In this document: piece by piece, positions 1 to 7,500 of the stretch | Numbering within the stretch: position 1 is the first letter of the stretch | Layout: each line of letters opens with the position of its first letter | Assembly (NCBI GenBank): GCA_027452165.1 | Contig: DAIDGX010000005.1 | Span: 1-64,000, forward strand | DNA from: Vulcanimicrobiota bacterium | Lineage (GTDB): Bacteria; Vulcanimicrobiota; Vulcanimicrobiia; Vulcanimicrobiales; Vulcanimicrobiaceae | DNA: 64,000 bases | Reading direction: 5' to 3' | The notes under the pieces: generated by a model | What the model was told of the DNA's origin: nothing | Database searches by the model: none | The model's input: the letters and a program-made list of their open reading frames with translations, nothing else | Translations under genes and position numbers: made by a program

Positions 1-1
1 C

Positions 2-154
2 TACACGTCGATGCTCAAGCACTACGGCATCGTGGCCTTGCCCTGCCGGCCGTACGCTCCGGACCTGAAAGGGAAGGTGGAATCGGCGGTCGGGCATACG
101 CAGAGCACCGCGCTCAAAGGCCGTACGTTCGAGAACATCGAGCTTCGCATGTAA
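2..154 (+). pseudogene. IS21-family transposase (IstA) C-terminal fragment
   Basis: Reading frame 2 encodes 50 residues matching the late catalytic part of IstA transposases: a HYG motif, then P-x-RPY-AP-DLKGKVE, then a VG-x-TQ-x-TALKGRTF block. In a full IstA roughly 100-200 further residues would follow, but here the frame ends in an in-frame TAA nine residues after KGRTF, exactly where tRNA-like sequence begins. The left side runs off the window. This is a remnant, not an active gene: the 3' end has been replaced by the adjacent RNA-gene sequence and no IstB ATPase gene follows. Related IS21 debris lies at 49271-49598. Confidence 0.8.
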
Positions 155-188
155 GGGGTCAGGAGTTCGAGTCTCCTCATCTCCACCA
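155..188 (+). other. 3' end of a tmRNA- or tRNA-like gene; probable integration (att) site
   Basis: The segment has a complete T-arm (AGGAG stem, TTCGAGT loop, CTCCT stem) followed by CATCTCC, an A discriminator and an encoded CCA, i.e. the 3' acceptor strand of a tRNA-like molecule. No 5' half, D-arm or anticodon arm lies upstream; transposase remnant sits there instead. The inferred 5' acceptor partner would be GGAGATG. An A discriminator with this acceptor end fits tmRNA (ssrA), a common integrase target; serine tRNAs share the 5' GGAGA but normally carry G as discriminator. A truncated RNA 3' end next to mobile DNA is what an att duplication looks like. Confidence 0.6.
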
Positions 189-195
189 ATTGGAA

Positions 196-225
196 ACGCC
201 TGAGAAATCAGGCGTTTTTTGTTTT
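196..225 (+). terminator. Rho-independent terminator after the tRNA-like 3' end
   Basis: A perfect 8-bp stem (ACGCCTGA / TCAGGCGT) with a GAAA tetraloop runs straight into a T-rich tract. Its position eight bases after the encoded CCA is where an RNA gene would end. This supports the view that the preceding segment is a genuine RNA-gene 3' end left in place. Confidence 0.85.
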
Positions 226-240
226 GCGTGGTTTGACCCC

Positions 241-780
241 TTATTTTTTCAGGTGGCCTAAACGTTGCGGATCGGTCGGCCCAACTCGCAAGAGACTGTA
301 TATTAGGAGCAGCGCAACGCCGGACGTGATGCAAAAGTCGCCCACGTTGAACGTAGCACTCCAAATCTGCGGGGCACGGTAAATATCGACGAAATCTATC
401 ACATAGCCATAGTGCAGCCGGTCAACGATGTTTCCAAGTGCGCCGCCCGCGATGATACCGATGGCGGCGCAGACGAGCCGTGAGCGAGTAGCAGCCTCGC
501 GGAAGGCCCAGCAGAAAACGACTAATACGGTGCACGCCAGCACGACAAGCAGCGGTTTGTTGCTGCCGAACATGCCGAAGGCTCCGTGCGTGTTGTGAAT
601 CAACGAAAACCGGAGCCAGTCAGGTATCAGGACTATCTGGCCGCACCGCGGGCTGCAGCGTGCATCGAAGTGGATGCTATTGGTAATCCACCCCTTCGAC
701 CACTGGTCGAGCGCAAAGGCAACGATCGCGGCCAGAGCGATCAGCACGCTTGCGTTAGTTCGGGGCCGAGGCAGATTCAT
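241..780 (-). CDS. lspA: Lipoprotein signal peptidase (signal peptidase II)
   Basis: This 179-residue inner-membrane aspartyl protease removes signal peptides from diacylglyceryl-modified prolipoproteins. Four hydrophobic segments are visible (about 10-27, 77-93, 103-117, 148-165). The catalytic aspartates sit in the family motifs GNIVDR (D120) and FNVGD (D148, where FNVAD is usual). An upstream in-frame extension exists, but the ATG of MNLPRPRT is chosen because it starts just before the first membrane segment and gives the normal family length. The gene runs toward the terminator at 196-225. It has many candidate clients here, since several proteins in the window carry lipoboxes. Confidence 0.95.
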   Translation of the reverse strand: MNLPRPRTNASVLIALAAIVAFALDQWSKGWITNSIHFDARCSPRCGQIVLIPDWLRFSLIHNTHGAFGMFGSNKPLLVVLACTVLVVFCWAFREAATRSRLVCAAIGIIAGGALGNIVDRLHYGYVIDFVDIYRAPQIWSATFNVGDFCITSGVALLLIYSLLRVGPTDPQRLGHLKK

Positions 781-837
781 GAAGCCGCCTTCTAAAGTTG
801 GGACCGTGTTCCTTGAGCGAATGCGGGACACGATGGC

Positions 838-975
838 TCAAAGCAGGTCTCGTAACTGCTCAACCGTTAGACCAGTCGCATGAGGCACGGTCACCGAATA
901 GCCACCGGGCTCGGGTGTGAGAATCACCGTATAGTCGCGTACAATGGGCGCCACGCGTCCCCGCCATTCGTACAC
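838..975 (-). pseudogene. HicB/HicA chimeric remnant (45-codon ORF)
   Basis: A short ORF begins with a GTG that overlaps the TAG stop of the upstream ArsR gene (TAGTG) and ends in TGA. Its first half (YTVILTPEPGGYSVTVP) reads like the N-terminus of a HicB antitoxin; its last residues (ATGLTVEQLRDLL) read like the C-terminus of a HicA toxin (typically QAGLTVEE...LL). Both families have a TVP motif, so a deletion between the two TVP-coding stretches of a hicAB pair could have produced the fusion. It lacks the dsRBD core and catalytic His of HicA and the DNA-binding part of HicB, so no toxin-antitoxin function is expected. An alternative GTG start at 954 gives 38 residues. Confidence 0.45.
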
Positions 976-1322
976 TAACCCGCGTCGATCCGCGTGCATG
1001 CGGCAACGTGCTCGGCGTTCGCGTTCACGAGCTCACGCACGAGTCCGATCATCGTGCGAACCTGCGGATTGCTGACGGAATAGTACGTCCACTTGCCGCG
1101 GCTCTCCGAGGTAACGAGACCGCACCAGCGCAAGCACGCGATGTGATTTGATACGTTGCTCTGCGCGATGCGAAGGTGCTTGGTGAGTTCGGTCACCGTG
1201 AGCGGCCCTTCCATCAGCACATCGATGATCCGCAGGCGCGTCGGATCGCCGAGCGCCCGGAAATATTTGGCAGCAAGCTCCGTCGCCACCGCATCCGCCT
1301 CGCTATCATATTGACGAAACAT
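975..1322 (-). CDS. ArsR/SmtB-family metal sensor, CmtR-like
   Basis: A 115-residue winged-helix repressor with the family core ALGDPTRLRI and recognition-helix segment SNVSNH. Cys63 and Cys67 (ACLRWC) plus Cys109 near the C-terminus reproduce the Cys57/Cys61/Cys102 arrangement of mycobacterial CmtR, which binds Cd and Pb. Given the divergent merA operon, this is probably the mercury-responsive repressor: ArsR-type regulators replace MerR in actinobacterial mer operons. The ATG at 1322 is chosen; an ATG at 1340 and a TTG at 1358 are also in frame but would overlap the divergent gene, and none has a convincing ribosome site. Translation from 1322 would overlap the proposed operator. Confidence 0.85.
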   Translation of the reverse strand: MFRQYDSEADAVATELAAKYFRALGDPTRLRIIDVLMEGPLTVTELTKHLRIAQSNVSNHIACLRWCGLVTSESRGKWTYYSVSNPQVRTMIGLVRELVNANAEHVAACTRIDAG

Positions 1323-1329
1323 GATATGA
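1306..1329. promoter_or_regulatory. Candidate ArsR-type operator between regulator and mer operon
   Basis: An inverted repeat TCATAT - 12 bp - ATATGA is centred at about 1317, between the regulator and the divergent mer genes. It is AT-rich against a GC-rich background, and dyads of this size are typical ArsR/SmtB operators. It overlaps the regulator's preferred start codon, so binding could block both directions. No footprint or second copy supports it. Confidence 0.45.
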
Positions 1330-1349
1330 CGATATACCATGAGGCGGTC

Positions 1350-1877
1350 ATGGGTCAAGCTTTTCGCGGCATCAGCCTCACGTTTACGGGCTCCCGACGG
1401 GGGCGCGCGTACGCTATCACGCTGGGGCTCGGAAGCGTGATAACGGCCTTTTACCTCGTGATGCTACCCTCGTCGGCCGTCGGCGGCTTTTCGCTCATCG
1501 CGCTACACTACCTCACCCCGCCGCTGGCCCTTGCAGCTGCTGCGCTCGGGTACGGCTTCGCCCTCGCTCTTGCGCTCAACGAAGGCGCACTCACGCAACG
1601 TAGCCGTGCCGCGGGAGCTGTCGGCATCGGCGGCTTGCTCGCCGCCGTCCTTCCGGGAAGCCTGTGCTGTACGTCGGTTATCCCGTCGCTTCTGGCTGCC
1701 CTCGGAGCATCGGTACCAACCGTTCTCGGCACGACGGGAAAGATCGCCTCGATCTTTGCCGTGTACGAGAACGTATTCATCGCGGCTTCGCTTGCAGGCG
1801 TTGGCCTATCGATCGTTCTCGCCGCTCGCACCTGTGCCACGAGTTGCACCATTCCTCCCCACCAGAAAGGTACGTGA
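1350..1877 (+). CDS. Four-helix membrane protein of the mer operon (MerT-like role)
   Basis: This 175-residue protein has four hydrophobic segments (about 20-42, 47-77, 88-121, 137-159). A vicinal pair Cys106-Cys107 (GSLCCTSV) lies inside the third and a CATSC pair (Cys162, Cys166) sits in the short tail. Paired cysteines in and beside a membrane helix are how MerT, MerC and MerF hand Hg(II) to MerA; this protein is not a clear member of any of those families. The start at 1350 has a GAGG site five bases upstream. Its TGA overlaps the next ATG (TGATG), so translation is coupled. Function in mercury uptake is inferred from the cysteines and operon. Confidence 0.7.
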   Translation: MGQAFRGISLTFTGSRRGRAYAITLGLGSVITAFYLVMLPSSAVGGFSLIALHYLTPPLALAAAALGYGFALALALNEGALTQRSRAAGAVGIGGLLAAVLPGSLCCTSVIPSLLAALGASVPTVLGTTGKIASIFAVYENVFIAASLAGVGLSIVLAARTCATSCTIPPHQKGT

Positions 1878-2407
1878 TGAAAGTTCTTCGATCGATCGCG
1901 GTCATAGCAACGCTGCTCCTCGTGGGCACGCTCTCGCCTGCGCGCGCAGCGGAGCCACCCGCGGTGGGACATCCTGTTCCGGCATTCACGTATCATCTGC
2001 TCGGCGGCAGCCGGCTCTCACCGGGAACGCTACGGGGGCACCCATACGTGCTGTGGATGGTTGCCACGTGGTGCTCATCGTGCGAAACGGGAAGCAACGT
2101 CGTCGCTTCGCATATCGCATTTTTGCGCGCGCATGGCGTGCGGGTCGTCGAGATGCAACTTGCCAACGATTTGGGGCAACCTGGTCCGGGGCTGGCGTCG
2201 TTTCAAAAAGCAGTCGGCGCGAGCGCAAAATCACCAAATTGGTATTGGGGTGAACTCACGGAGGCGCAAACGGCCGCACTCGATCCCAAAGGCGACATGG
2301 ACGTGTACTATCTCGTGGACGCACACGGGAAGATCGTCGCCACGAGCGGCAACCCGGCCGTCACCTGGGACGCAATCGAACGCTTTGCGACGGCGCAACA
2401 CGCATGA
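1877..2407 (+). CDS. Secreted thioredoxin-like (TlpA/redoxin) protein of the mer operon
   Basis: A 176-residue protein with a signal peptide (hydrophobic to about residue 20, PARAAE cleavage region) and a redoxin fold. The active-site motif WCSSC is at residues 65-69, followed by a beta strand and a LASFQKA helix. It overlaps its neighbours on both sides (TGATG, then ATGA), so it is a fixed part of the operon. A periplasmic dithiol protein here could carry Hg(II), as MerP does with its own Cys pair, or keep transporter cysteines reduced. No HMA-type MerP is present. The role is inferred; the fold is clear. Confidence 0.75.
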   Translation: MKVLRSIAVIATLLLVGTLSPARAAEPPAVGHPVPAFTYHLLGGSRLSPGTLRGHPYVLWMVATWCSSCETGSNVVASHIAFLRAHGVRVVEMQLANDLGQPGPGLASFQKAVGASAKSPNWYWGELTEAQTAALDPKGDMDVYYLVDAHGKIVATSGNPAVTWDAIERFATAQHA

Positions 2408-3843
2408 GCGATTGTTGCGCGCCCTCCGCCGTCGCGATCGGCGATAAGGCGCCGGACGTTGCGATCGTCGGAGCGGGCTCGGCCGGCTTTGCCGCGGCGA
2501 TCCGAGCGGCCGAGCTTGGCGCACACGCCGTGCTGATCGGGCACGGCGCAATTGGTGGAACGTGCGTAAACATCGGCTGCGTTCCTTCAAAAGCGTTGAT
2601 CCGCGCCGCCGAGGCGCTGCACCAGGCGCGCGTCGCATCGCGCTTTGCCGGCATCCACGCTTGGGCCGATCTCGTTGATTGGAACGCGACCGTCGCCCAA
2701 AAGGACGAACTCGTCGATGCGCTGCAGCACGCCAAGTACAGAGATCTTCTGCCCGAATACGAGAACGTCACATATCTCGAGGGCCAAGCACGCGTGCTGC
2801 CGGAGGGTATTGCCGTCAACGGTACCGTGCTCACGCCACGCAAGACCATTATCACGACCGGAGCATCACCCGCGATTCCTTCGATTCCCGGACTCGACGC
2901 CATACCATACCTCACGAGCACGACCGCGCTTGAATTGACCGAACTTCCGGCATCGCTCATGGTAATTGGGGGCGGCGTCATCGGTTGCGAGCTCGGTCAG
3001 ATGTTCGCACGCGCAGGCGTGAAGGTCACGATCGTTTGCCGCACCCGGTTGCTCCCGCAGGCCGAGCCTGAAATCAGCGCAGCGCTCGAAGGATACCTTC
3101 GCGATGAAGGCCTCGACATACGGTGCGGCGCTCGATATCGCGCGATCCGCTTTGATGGCGATAACATTGTGCTCGATCTCGACGGGCTTGACGAATCACT
3201 GCAGACCGTGACGGCCAAGCGTGTTCTCGTCGCCACCGGTCGGCAGCCAAACACCAGCGGCCTCGATCTTGAGAGCGCTGGCATTGCGTTGACGCCAAAC
3301 GGCGGAATCAAGGTGGACGACCATCTGCGCACGACCCGTGTCGGGACGTATGCTGCCGGCGACGTTACCGGTCGCGACATGTTCGTGTACATGGCTGCGT
3401 ACAGCGCAAAAATCGCCGCCGAGAACGCGTTACTCGGGGACAGCCGGCGCTATGACGCGTCCTCGATGCCCGAAGTCGTCTTTACCGATCCGCATGTCGC
3501 AACCGTCGGACTCACGGAATCGCAAGCTCGCGAACGTGGGGTCGAGGTACAAACCGCGATCGTGCCGCTCGATCAGGTACCACGTGCGCTCGCGGCTCGC
3601 GATACACGCGGCCTCATCAAACTCGTTGCCGAACGAACGAGCTTGCGGCTTCTCGGAGCGCACATGCTCGCGCCGGAAGCGGGAGACAGCATTCAAACCG
3701 CGGTGCTTGCGATCAAACACGGGCTCACCGTAAACGACCTCGCGGAAACGCTCTTCCCATACCTCACGACGGTGGAGGGTCTAAAATTGGCAGCGCTAGG
3801 TTTTAGCAAGGATGTATCAAAGCTGTCCTGTTGCGCAAGCTGA
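2404..3843 (+). CDS. merA: Mercuric reductase
   Basis: A 479-residue pyridine nucleotide-disulfide oxidoreductase that reduces Hg(II) to volatile Hg(0) with NADPH. FAD binding is shown by VGAGSAG near the N-terminus, the redox pair is Cys54-Cys59 in GGTCVNIGC, and the NAD(P) site is GGGVIGCE. The C-terminal vicinal pair Cys476-Cys477 (KLSCCAS) separates MerA from lipoamide dehydrogenase, which ends differently. The N-terminal HMA (NmerA) domain is missing; a short CC (Cys4-Cys5) is the only N-terminal thiol pair. ATG overlaps the previous stop (ATGA). It is the last gene of the mer operon. Confidence 0.93.
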   Translation: MSDCCAPSAVAIGDKAPDVAIVGAGSAGFAAAIRAAELGAHAVLIGHGAIGGTCVNIGCVPSKALIRAAEALHQARVASRFAGIHAWADLVDWNATVAQKDELVDALQHAKYRDLLPEYENVTYLEGQARVLPEGIAVNGTVLTPRKTIITTGASPAIPSIPGLDAIPYLTSTTALELTELPASLMVIGGGVIGCELGQMFARAGVKVTIVCRTRLLPQAEPEISAALEGYLRDEGLDIRCGARYRAIRFDGDNIVLDLDGLDESLQTVTAKRVLVATGRQPNTSGLDLESAGIALTPNGGIKVDDHLRTTRVGTYAAGDVTGRDMFVYMAAYSAKIAAENALLGDSRRYDASSMPEVVFTDPHVATVGLTESQARERGVEVQTAIVPLDQVPRALAARDTRGLIKLVAERTSLRLLGAHMLAPEAGDSIQTAVLAIKHGLTVNDLAETLFPYLTTVEGLKLAALGFSKDVSKLSCCAS

Positions 3844-3865
3844 AAGCCGAGGTTCGGACGAATAG

Positions 3866-5017
3866 ATGCGGGTTCACATCAACACGGCGGCGACGCTACG
3901 CCTATGCGCACTCGCCGTTGTTTCACTGGTTGCTTGTTCCACGTCGCCGATGCGTGCCGACGTCACGACCTACGGATCGGCACATCTGCGCCCAACGACC
4001 CCACTGGCATCTGCATCCGGAACGGTCTGGTACGCCAACGCGAACGCTACATCCATCATCCCGTTCCAGACAGCGACGCACACCTTTGCAAAGCCACTCC
4101 CGAACCCAACCGCGATCCCAGGATTCGGCTACGCAGCGCCGCCAAACACGCACGCGCAGTTGGCACTCGCGCCGCGTGCGCTTGCGCAAGGAACGGGCAG
4201 AACGCTCTGGGGCGTCGGAACCGCAGAGATGCGCTCGGGATTTTCCGGGTACGCATCGACATACGCAATCGTAGAATACGATCGCGCCGGATCATCGCGT
4301 GCATTTCCCATTCCGGACGGTTACGTTCCCGGATATCTCACGGTCGAGAGCCCCAACGGCAAGCCGTGGTCGATGATTTGGACCGATCGCGGCACCACCG
4401 CCGCAGTGGTACAACTTCACGCAAACGGGACGGTTACACCGAAGTTCACCGTTGCGCGCTCTGCACTACCGCGTCAGTATCGCCTCCGCTATGCGCGGTT
4501 CGGGAAGGCCGGAATCGTTTGGTTGCTCGGCAATAGATTTCCCCACCCACAGATTACACGCTGGGTCCTTGGCTCGCGCAACCCGACGCGCATCGCTTTG
4601 CCGGTCGATGGCTACCTTCGATGCGAAGCCTTCACCACAAGCCCCGATGGTTCGGCTTGGGTCATCGGCAAGGCAGTAACCGCAGCCGGCCGGGGGTCAA
4701 CGTACTTCTACCGGATCTCCCCGGCCGGCGCGGTTAGGCGGTTCGCGCTGGACGTGCCGAACGAGCAAACCTCGTGCCCAGCAACGATCTTCGCGGCGCA
4801 TGGATCCCTCTGGGGGGTATCGATCGTCAGCAACGGCCCAGGCGTCGGTACGGCATATTTGCTTCGCGTCGATGCATCGGGTAAGGTCGCGCAAACGGAG
4901 ATCGCGGGGCCGCGCGGTTCGATCGCACAGATCGGTCCCTCAATCCCTGGTCGCGGCGACGAAGCGTATATGAGCAGTTTCTCCGGAGATCTTCCAGTAC
5001 TCCACTATACGCCGTAG
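3866..5017 (+). CDS. Secreted lipoprotein, probable beta-propeller of unknown function
   Basis: A 383-residue protein starting with a lipoprotein signal: basic MRVHINTAATLR, a hydrophobic stretch and a lipobox LVAC at about residue 24. The body is a series of about 45-residue units with W-containing strands (GTVWYANAN, GRTLWGVGT, KAGIVWLLGN, GSAWVIGK, GSLWGVSI), the pattern of virginiamycin B lyase-like or NHL-type propellers. I do not recognise a catalytic signature. It begins 22 bp after merA with no strong ribosome site, so it may be transcribed with the mer operon but nothing ties it to mercury. Confidence 0.7.
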   Translation: MRVHINTAATLRLCALAVVSLVACSTSPMRADVTTYGSAHLRPTTPLASASGTVWYANANATSIIPFQTATHTFAKPLPNPTAIPGFGYAAPPNTHAQLALAPRALAQGTGRTLWGVGTAEMRSGFSGYASTYAIVEYDRAGSSRAFPIPDGYVPGYLTVESPNGKPWSMIWTDRGTTAAVVQLHANGTVTPKFTVARSALPRQYRLRYARFGKAGIVWLLGNRFPHPQITRWVLGSRNPTRIALPVDGYLRCEAFTTSPDGSAWVIGKAVTAAGRGSTYFYRISPAGAVRRFALDVPNEQTSCPATIFAAHGSLWGVSIVSNGPGVGTAYLLRVDASGKVAQTEIAGPRGSIAQIGPSIPGRGDEAYMSSFSGDLPVLHYTP

Positions 5018-5042
5018 TCGCACGTCGATTCCACACAGCCGC

Positions 5043-5504
5043 TTAGCGGTTGTTGATACATCGATTCCCAGGTTGCTCGACGATGTCGTCGCGATCCCAA
5101 TAGAAGTGATTGCCGCCACTATTGCGCAGCACGACCCGGCCATAGCCGTAGGGGTCGCCCGTCTTCCCGGGAGCAGCGGCCATATTGCATAGGCGCGGAA
5201 TGACCTGAATCGTCGTATCCGCAATCTGCGACATCTGACCGTTCACGGTCTTCTTCACCTCGGCACGAACGTAATAGATCGAGCCCGCCGCATAGCAGCA
5301 GTTGTTCCAATAGTCGGTTTGATGCGCTTGCAGCCAGCCTGAACCCATCTGATGACGGAACGCATTGTACACCGTAATCCAAACTTGGTACTGCGTTGGA
5401 TTGTACGTAACCAGTCGTCCGTTAGCCGGATTATAAGCACTGCTCGAGAGCGTAGCACCTGCCACGAACAGCGTGAAGGCGAGAACTACGTAGATTTTCC
5501 TCAT
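5043..5504 (-). CDS. Small secreted protein of unknown function
   Basis: A 153-residue protein with a clean Sec signal (MRKIYVVLAFTLFVAGATLSSSA). The mature part contains a YNPTQYQVWITVYN strand, a CC pair in WNNCCYAAGS, and further cysteines (RLCNM, NRCINN) that could form disulfides. The start is fixed by GGAGG seven bases upstream of the ATG. It converges on the propeller lipoprotein gene and is divergent from the desaturase. No family recognised. Confidence 0.75.
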   Translation of the reverse strand: MRKIYVVLAFTLFVAGATLSSSAYNPANGRLVTYNPTQYQVWITVYNAFRHQMGSGWLQAHQTDYWNNCCYAAGSIYYVRAEVKKTVNGQMSQIADTTIQVIPRLCNMAAAPGKTGDPYGYGRVVLRNSGGNHFYWDRDDIVEQPGNRCINNR

Positions 5505-5747
5505 CGCGAACCTCCGCCGGTCGCCCGCCGGCGACCCGAACATGGTAGGCACAACGTTACCGAACAAGCGAGGGTTCCCTCCCCTACACAGGCCCGCCGG
5601 GTGAAACGCTGAATAGTTATATCTGACGAGCAACCCGCGATCGTCGATTACACGGCGATTTCCGCTCCCCGACTGGGCGCTTCTCGGCATTATTTCGCCC
5701 CACAGCGAGTACCAACATCGTCAAACCGCGTCCAGGAGTCGCCGCCT

Positions 5748-6611
5748 ATGTCCAGCCAGCCATTTCTCACGAACGCCGAGCGCGCGCGCGCCACGATCAA
5801 CCGTCTGGGTCTCGTAGCCATTCACATCGGCGCGCTCGCGGCGTTCCTCCCCGCGATGTTTGAATGGAGCGCGGTGCTCGTCGCGTTTGCGGTTCTCTAC
5901 GTCACCGGCGGCCTCGGAATCGCGCTATGCTATCACCGCGCGTTGACACATCGCGCCTTACGGTTGCGCAAACCACTTGAGTACACGCTCGCGATCTTCG
6001 GCGCGTTGGCGCTGCAGGGCGACCCGATCCGCTGGGTGGGGACCCATCGTAAGCACCACGCGCACTCCGATGTCGAAGGCGATCCTCACGGCCGCAACGT
6101 CGGGTTTCGTTGGGCCCACATCCGTTGGCTCTATAGGCCGAATACCGCAATGCCGCAAGCCGGCGAATTGCGACGCTACGCGCCCGACCTCCACGCGCAG
6201 CCATTCTATCGCGCACTGCAGTACAGCCACGGCGCACTCCAACTTGTCCTTGGCCTTGCGCTCTTCGCCACTGGCGGCTGGTCGTGGGTCGTGTGGGGCA
6301 TCTTCGTGCGTCTCGTGGTCAGCTATCACGCCACATGGCTCGTCAACAGTGCCGCCCACCATGTCGGCTATCGCACCTACCGCACGCACGATCTCTCGAC
6401 GAACTGCTGGTGGGTCGCGCTCATTTCATGGGGCGAGGGATGGCACAACAACCATCACGCCTTCCCCTATTCGGCCCGCCACGGTTTGCGCTGGTTCGAG
6501 TTCGACCCTACGTGGTGGAACGTACGGCTGCTTGCGTTCGTACGGTTAGCCGACCGCGTTAAACTTCCACCGCCGAAAGCGCGCGCGGCAGTCGCACCGC
6601 AGAGCCCGTAA
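5748..6611 (+). CDS. Acyl-CoA / fatty acid desaturase (delta-9 type)
   Basis: A 287-residue di-iron membrane desaturase that introduces a double bond into acyl chains. All three histidine boxes are present: HRALTH (H63-H68), HRKHH (100-104) and HNNHH (233-237). Hydrophobic pairs lie at about 22-60 and 165-200, and the GWHNNHHAFP ... ARHGLRWFEFD region is typical of stearoyl-CoA desaturase-like enzymes. AGGAG lies about ten bases upstream of the ATG. The likely role is membrane-fluidity adjustment. The electron donor is not encoded nearby. Confidence 0.92.
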   Translation: MSSQPFLTNAERARATINRLGLVAIHIGALAAFLPAMFEWSAVLVAFAVLYVTGGLGIALCYHRALTHRALRLRKPLEYTLAIFGALALQGDPIRWVGTHRKHHAHSDVEGDPHGRNVGFRWAHIRWLYRPNTAMPQAGELRRYAPDLHAQPFYRALQYSHGALQLVLGLALFATGGWSWVVWGIFVRLVVSYHATWLVNSAAHHVGYRTYRTHDLSTNCWWVALISWGEGWHNNHHAFPYSARHGLRWFEFDPTWWNVRLLAFVRLADRVKLPPPKARAAVAPQSP

Positions 6612-6655
6612 CATGGCGACATCTCCTTAAGATAGCCTGTGCGCTTCGCCCGCAG

Positions 6656-7417
6656 ATGGGCTCCGTGTACGCGTGCAGTGCGCCGAACGGAACCGGTCAA
6701 AGCACGACCGGACCATGGATCAACAGCGCCACGAACACGTGGGATGGCAGCACCGACGCCAATGCCAAGATCGCGGTGCAAGGCAGCAATGCGTTCAGCG
6801 GACAGTTCACTGAGGCATCCGATGGAACGACGCGCACGATCAGCGGCAACGCCGAGCCGATAAGCCCCGTGACCGCCGGCACCTTCCCGATCGCCCTGAC
6901 CGATCCGGCGCACCAATACGATGCCAACCCGAACTCCATCGCCGCGCATACGTTCAGCTTCTCCGTTCCCGCGAATCCTACGGCGGCAGCGCAACCAAGT
7001 TGCACCTCTGGCGGCCCGATCGGCGTTGCGATGGATGGCGTGATGATCTACAACGCCTTTGACGCACAGGGAAACGATGCGGTCGCGCGCGAGGTGCAAG
7101 ATTCGTGCCACGGACATCCCGACGTCTCCGATGTGTATCACTACCATGGGTGGCTGCAAGCATGCGTCACCGACACCGGCTCGTCCACGCAGAACTCCGG
7201 GCTGCTCGGCTACGCAAGCGATGGCTACGGCATCTATGGACCGTGGTATAACGGTAAAATTCTCACCAGCGCCGACTTGGACGAATGTCACGGGACGACG
7301 AGTGCGGTGATGTGGGACGGCAAACTGACCACCATCTACCACTACGTCTCGACCTACGACTTCCCGTACACGGTCGCGTGCTTCCACGGCACACCGGTCT
7401 CCATACCCGTCCCGTAA
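6656..7417 (+). CDS. YHYH-domain protein, probably missing its N-terminus
   Basis: A 253-residue protein with the YHYH-domain hallmarks: IYNAFDA, a Cys in VQDSCHGHP, the YHYH motif and a GYGIYGP segment. Family members are normally exported and carry about 30-60 more N-terminal residues before the GxVYxC block; here the only usable ATG lies one residue before that block, and no signal peptide is encoded. The frame stays open upstream into the desaturase gene without a start codon, suggesting a small deletion or frameshift removed the 5' end. Function of the domain is poorly known. It may be a pseudogene. Confidence 0.7.
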   Translation: MGSVYACSAPNGTGQSTTGPWINSATNTWDGSTDANAKIAVQGSNAFSGQFTEASDGTTRTISGNAEPISPVTAGTFPIALTDPAHQYDANPNSIAAHTFSFSVPANPTAAAQPSCTSGGPIGVAMDGVMIYNAFDAQGNDAVAREVQDSCHGHPDVSDVYHYHGWLQACVTDTGSSTQNSGLLGYASDGYGIYGPWYNGKILTSADLDECHGTTSAVMWDGKLTTIYHYVSTYDFPYTVACFHGTPVSIPVP

Positions 7418-7500
7418 GCCCGTACGCGAGCGCACGCCGGCTCGCGTGCCCTTCGCTGGTTCTTCTCAAACGCGTGCGCCCGGCTTGTTACCATCGGGGG

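Noticed and set aside
155-188. Serine tRNA 3' end
   Set aside because: The acceptor 3' strand could pair with a GGAGA-type 5' end, but serine tRNAs normally have G as discriminator, not A; tmRNA fits better. The call is kept open because the 5' half is missing.
2404-3843. Lipoamide dehydrogenase (E3) for the PDH complex
   Set aside because: The C-terminal vicinal cysteine pair and mer-type neighbours mark it as mercuric reductase.
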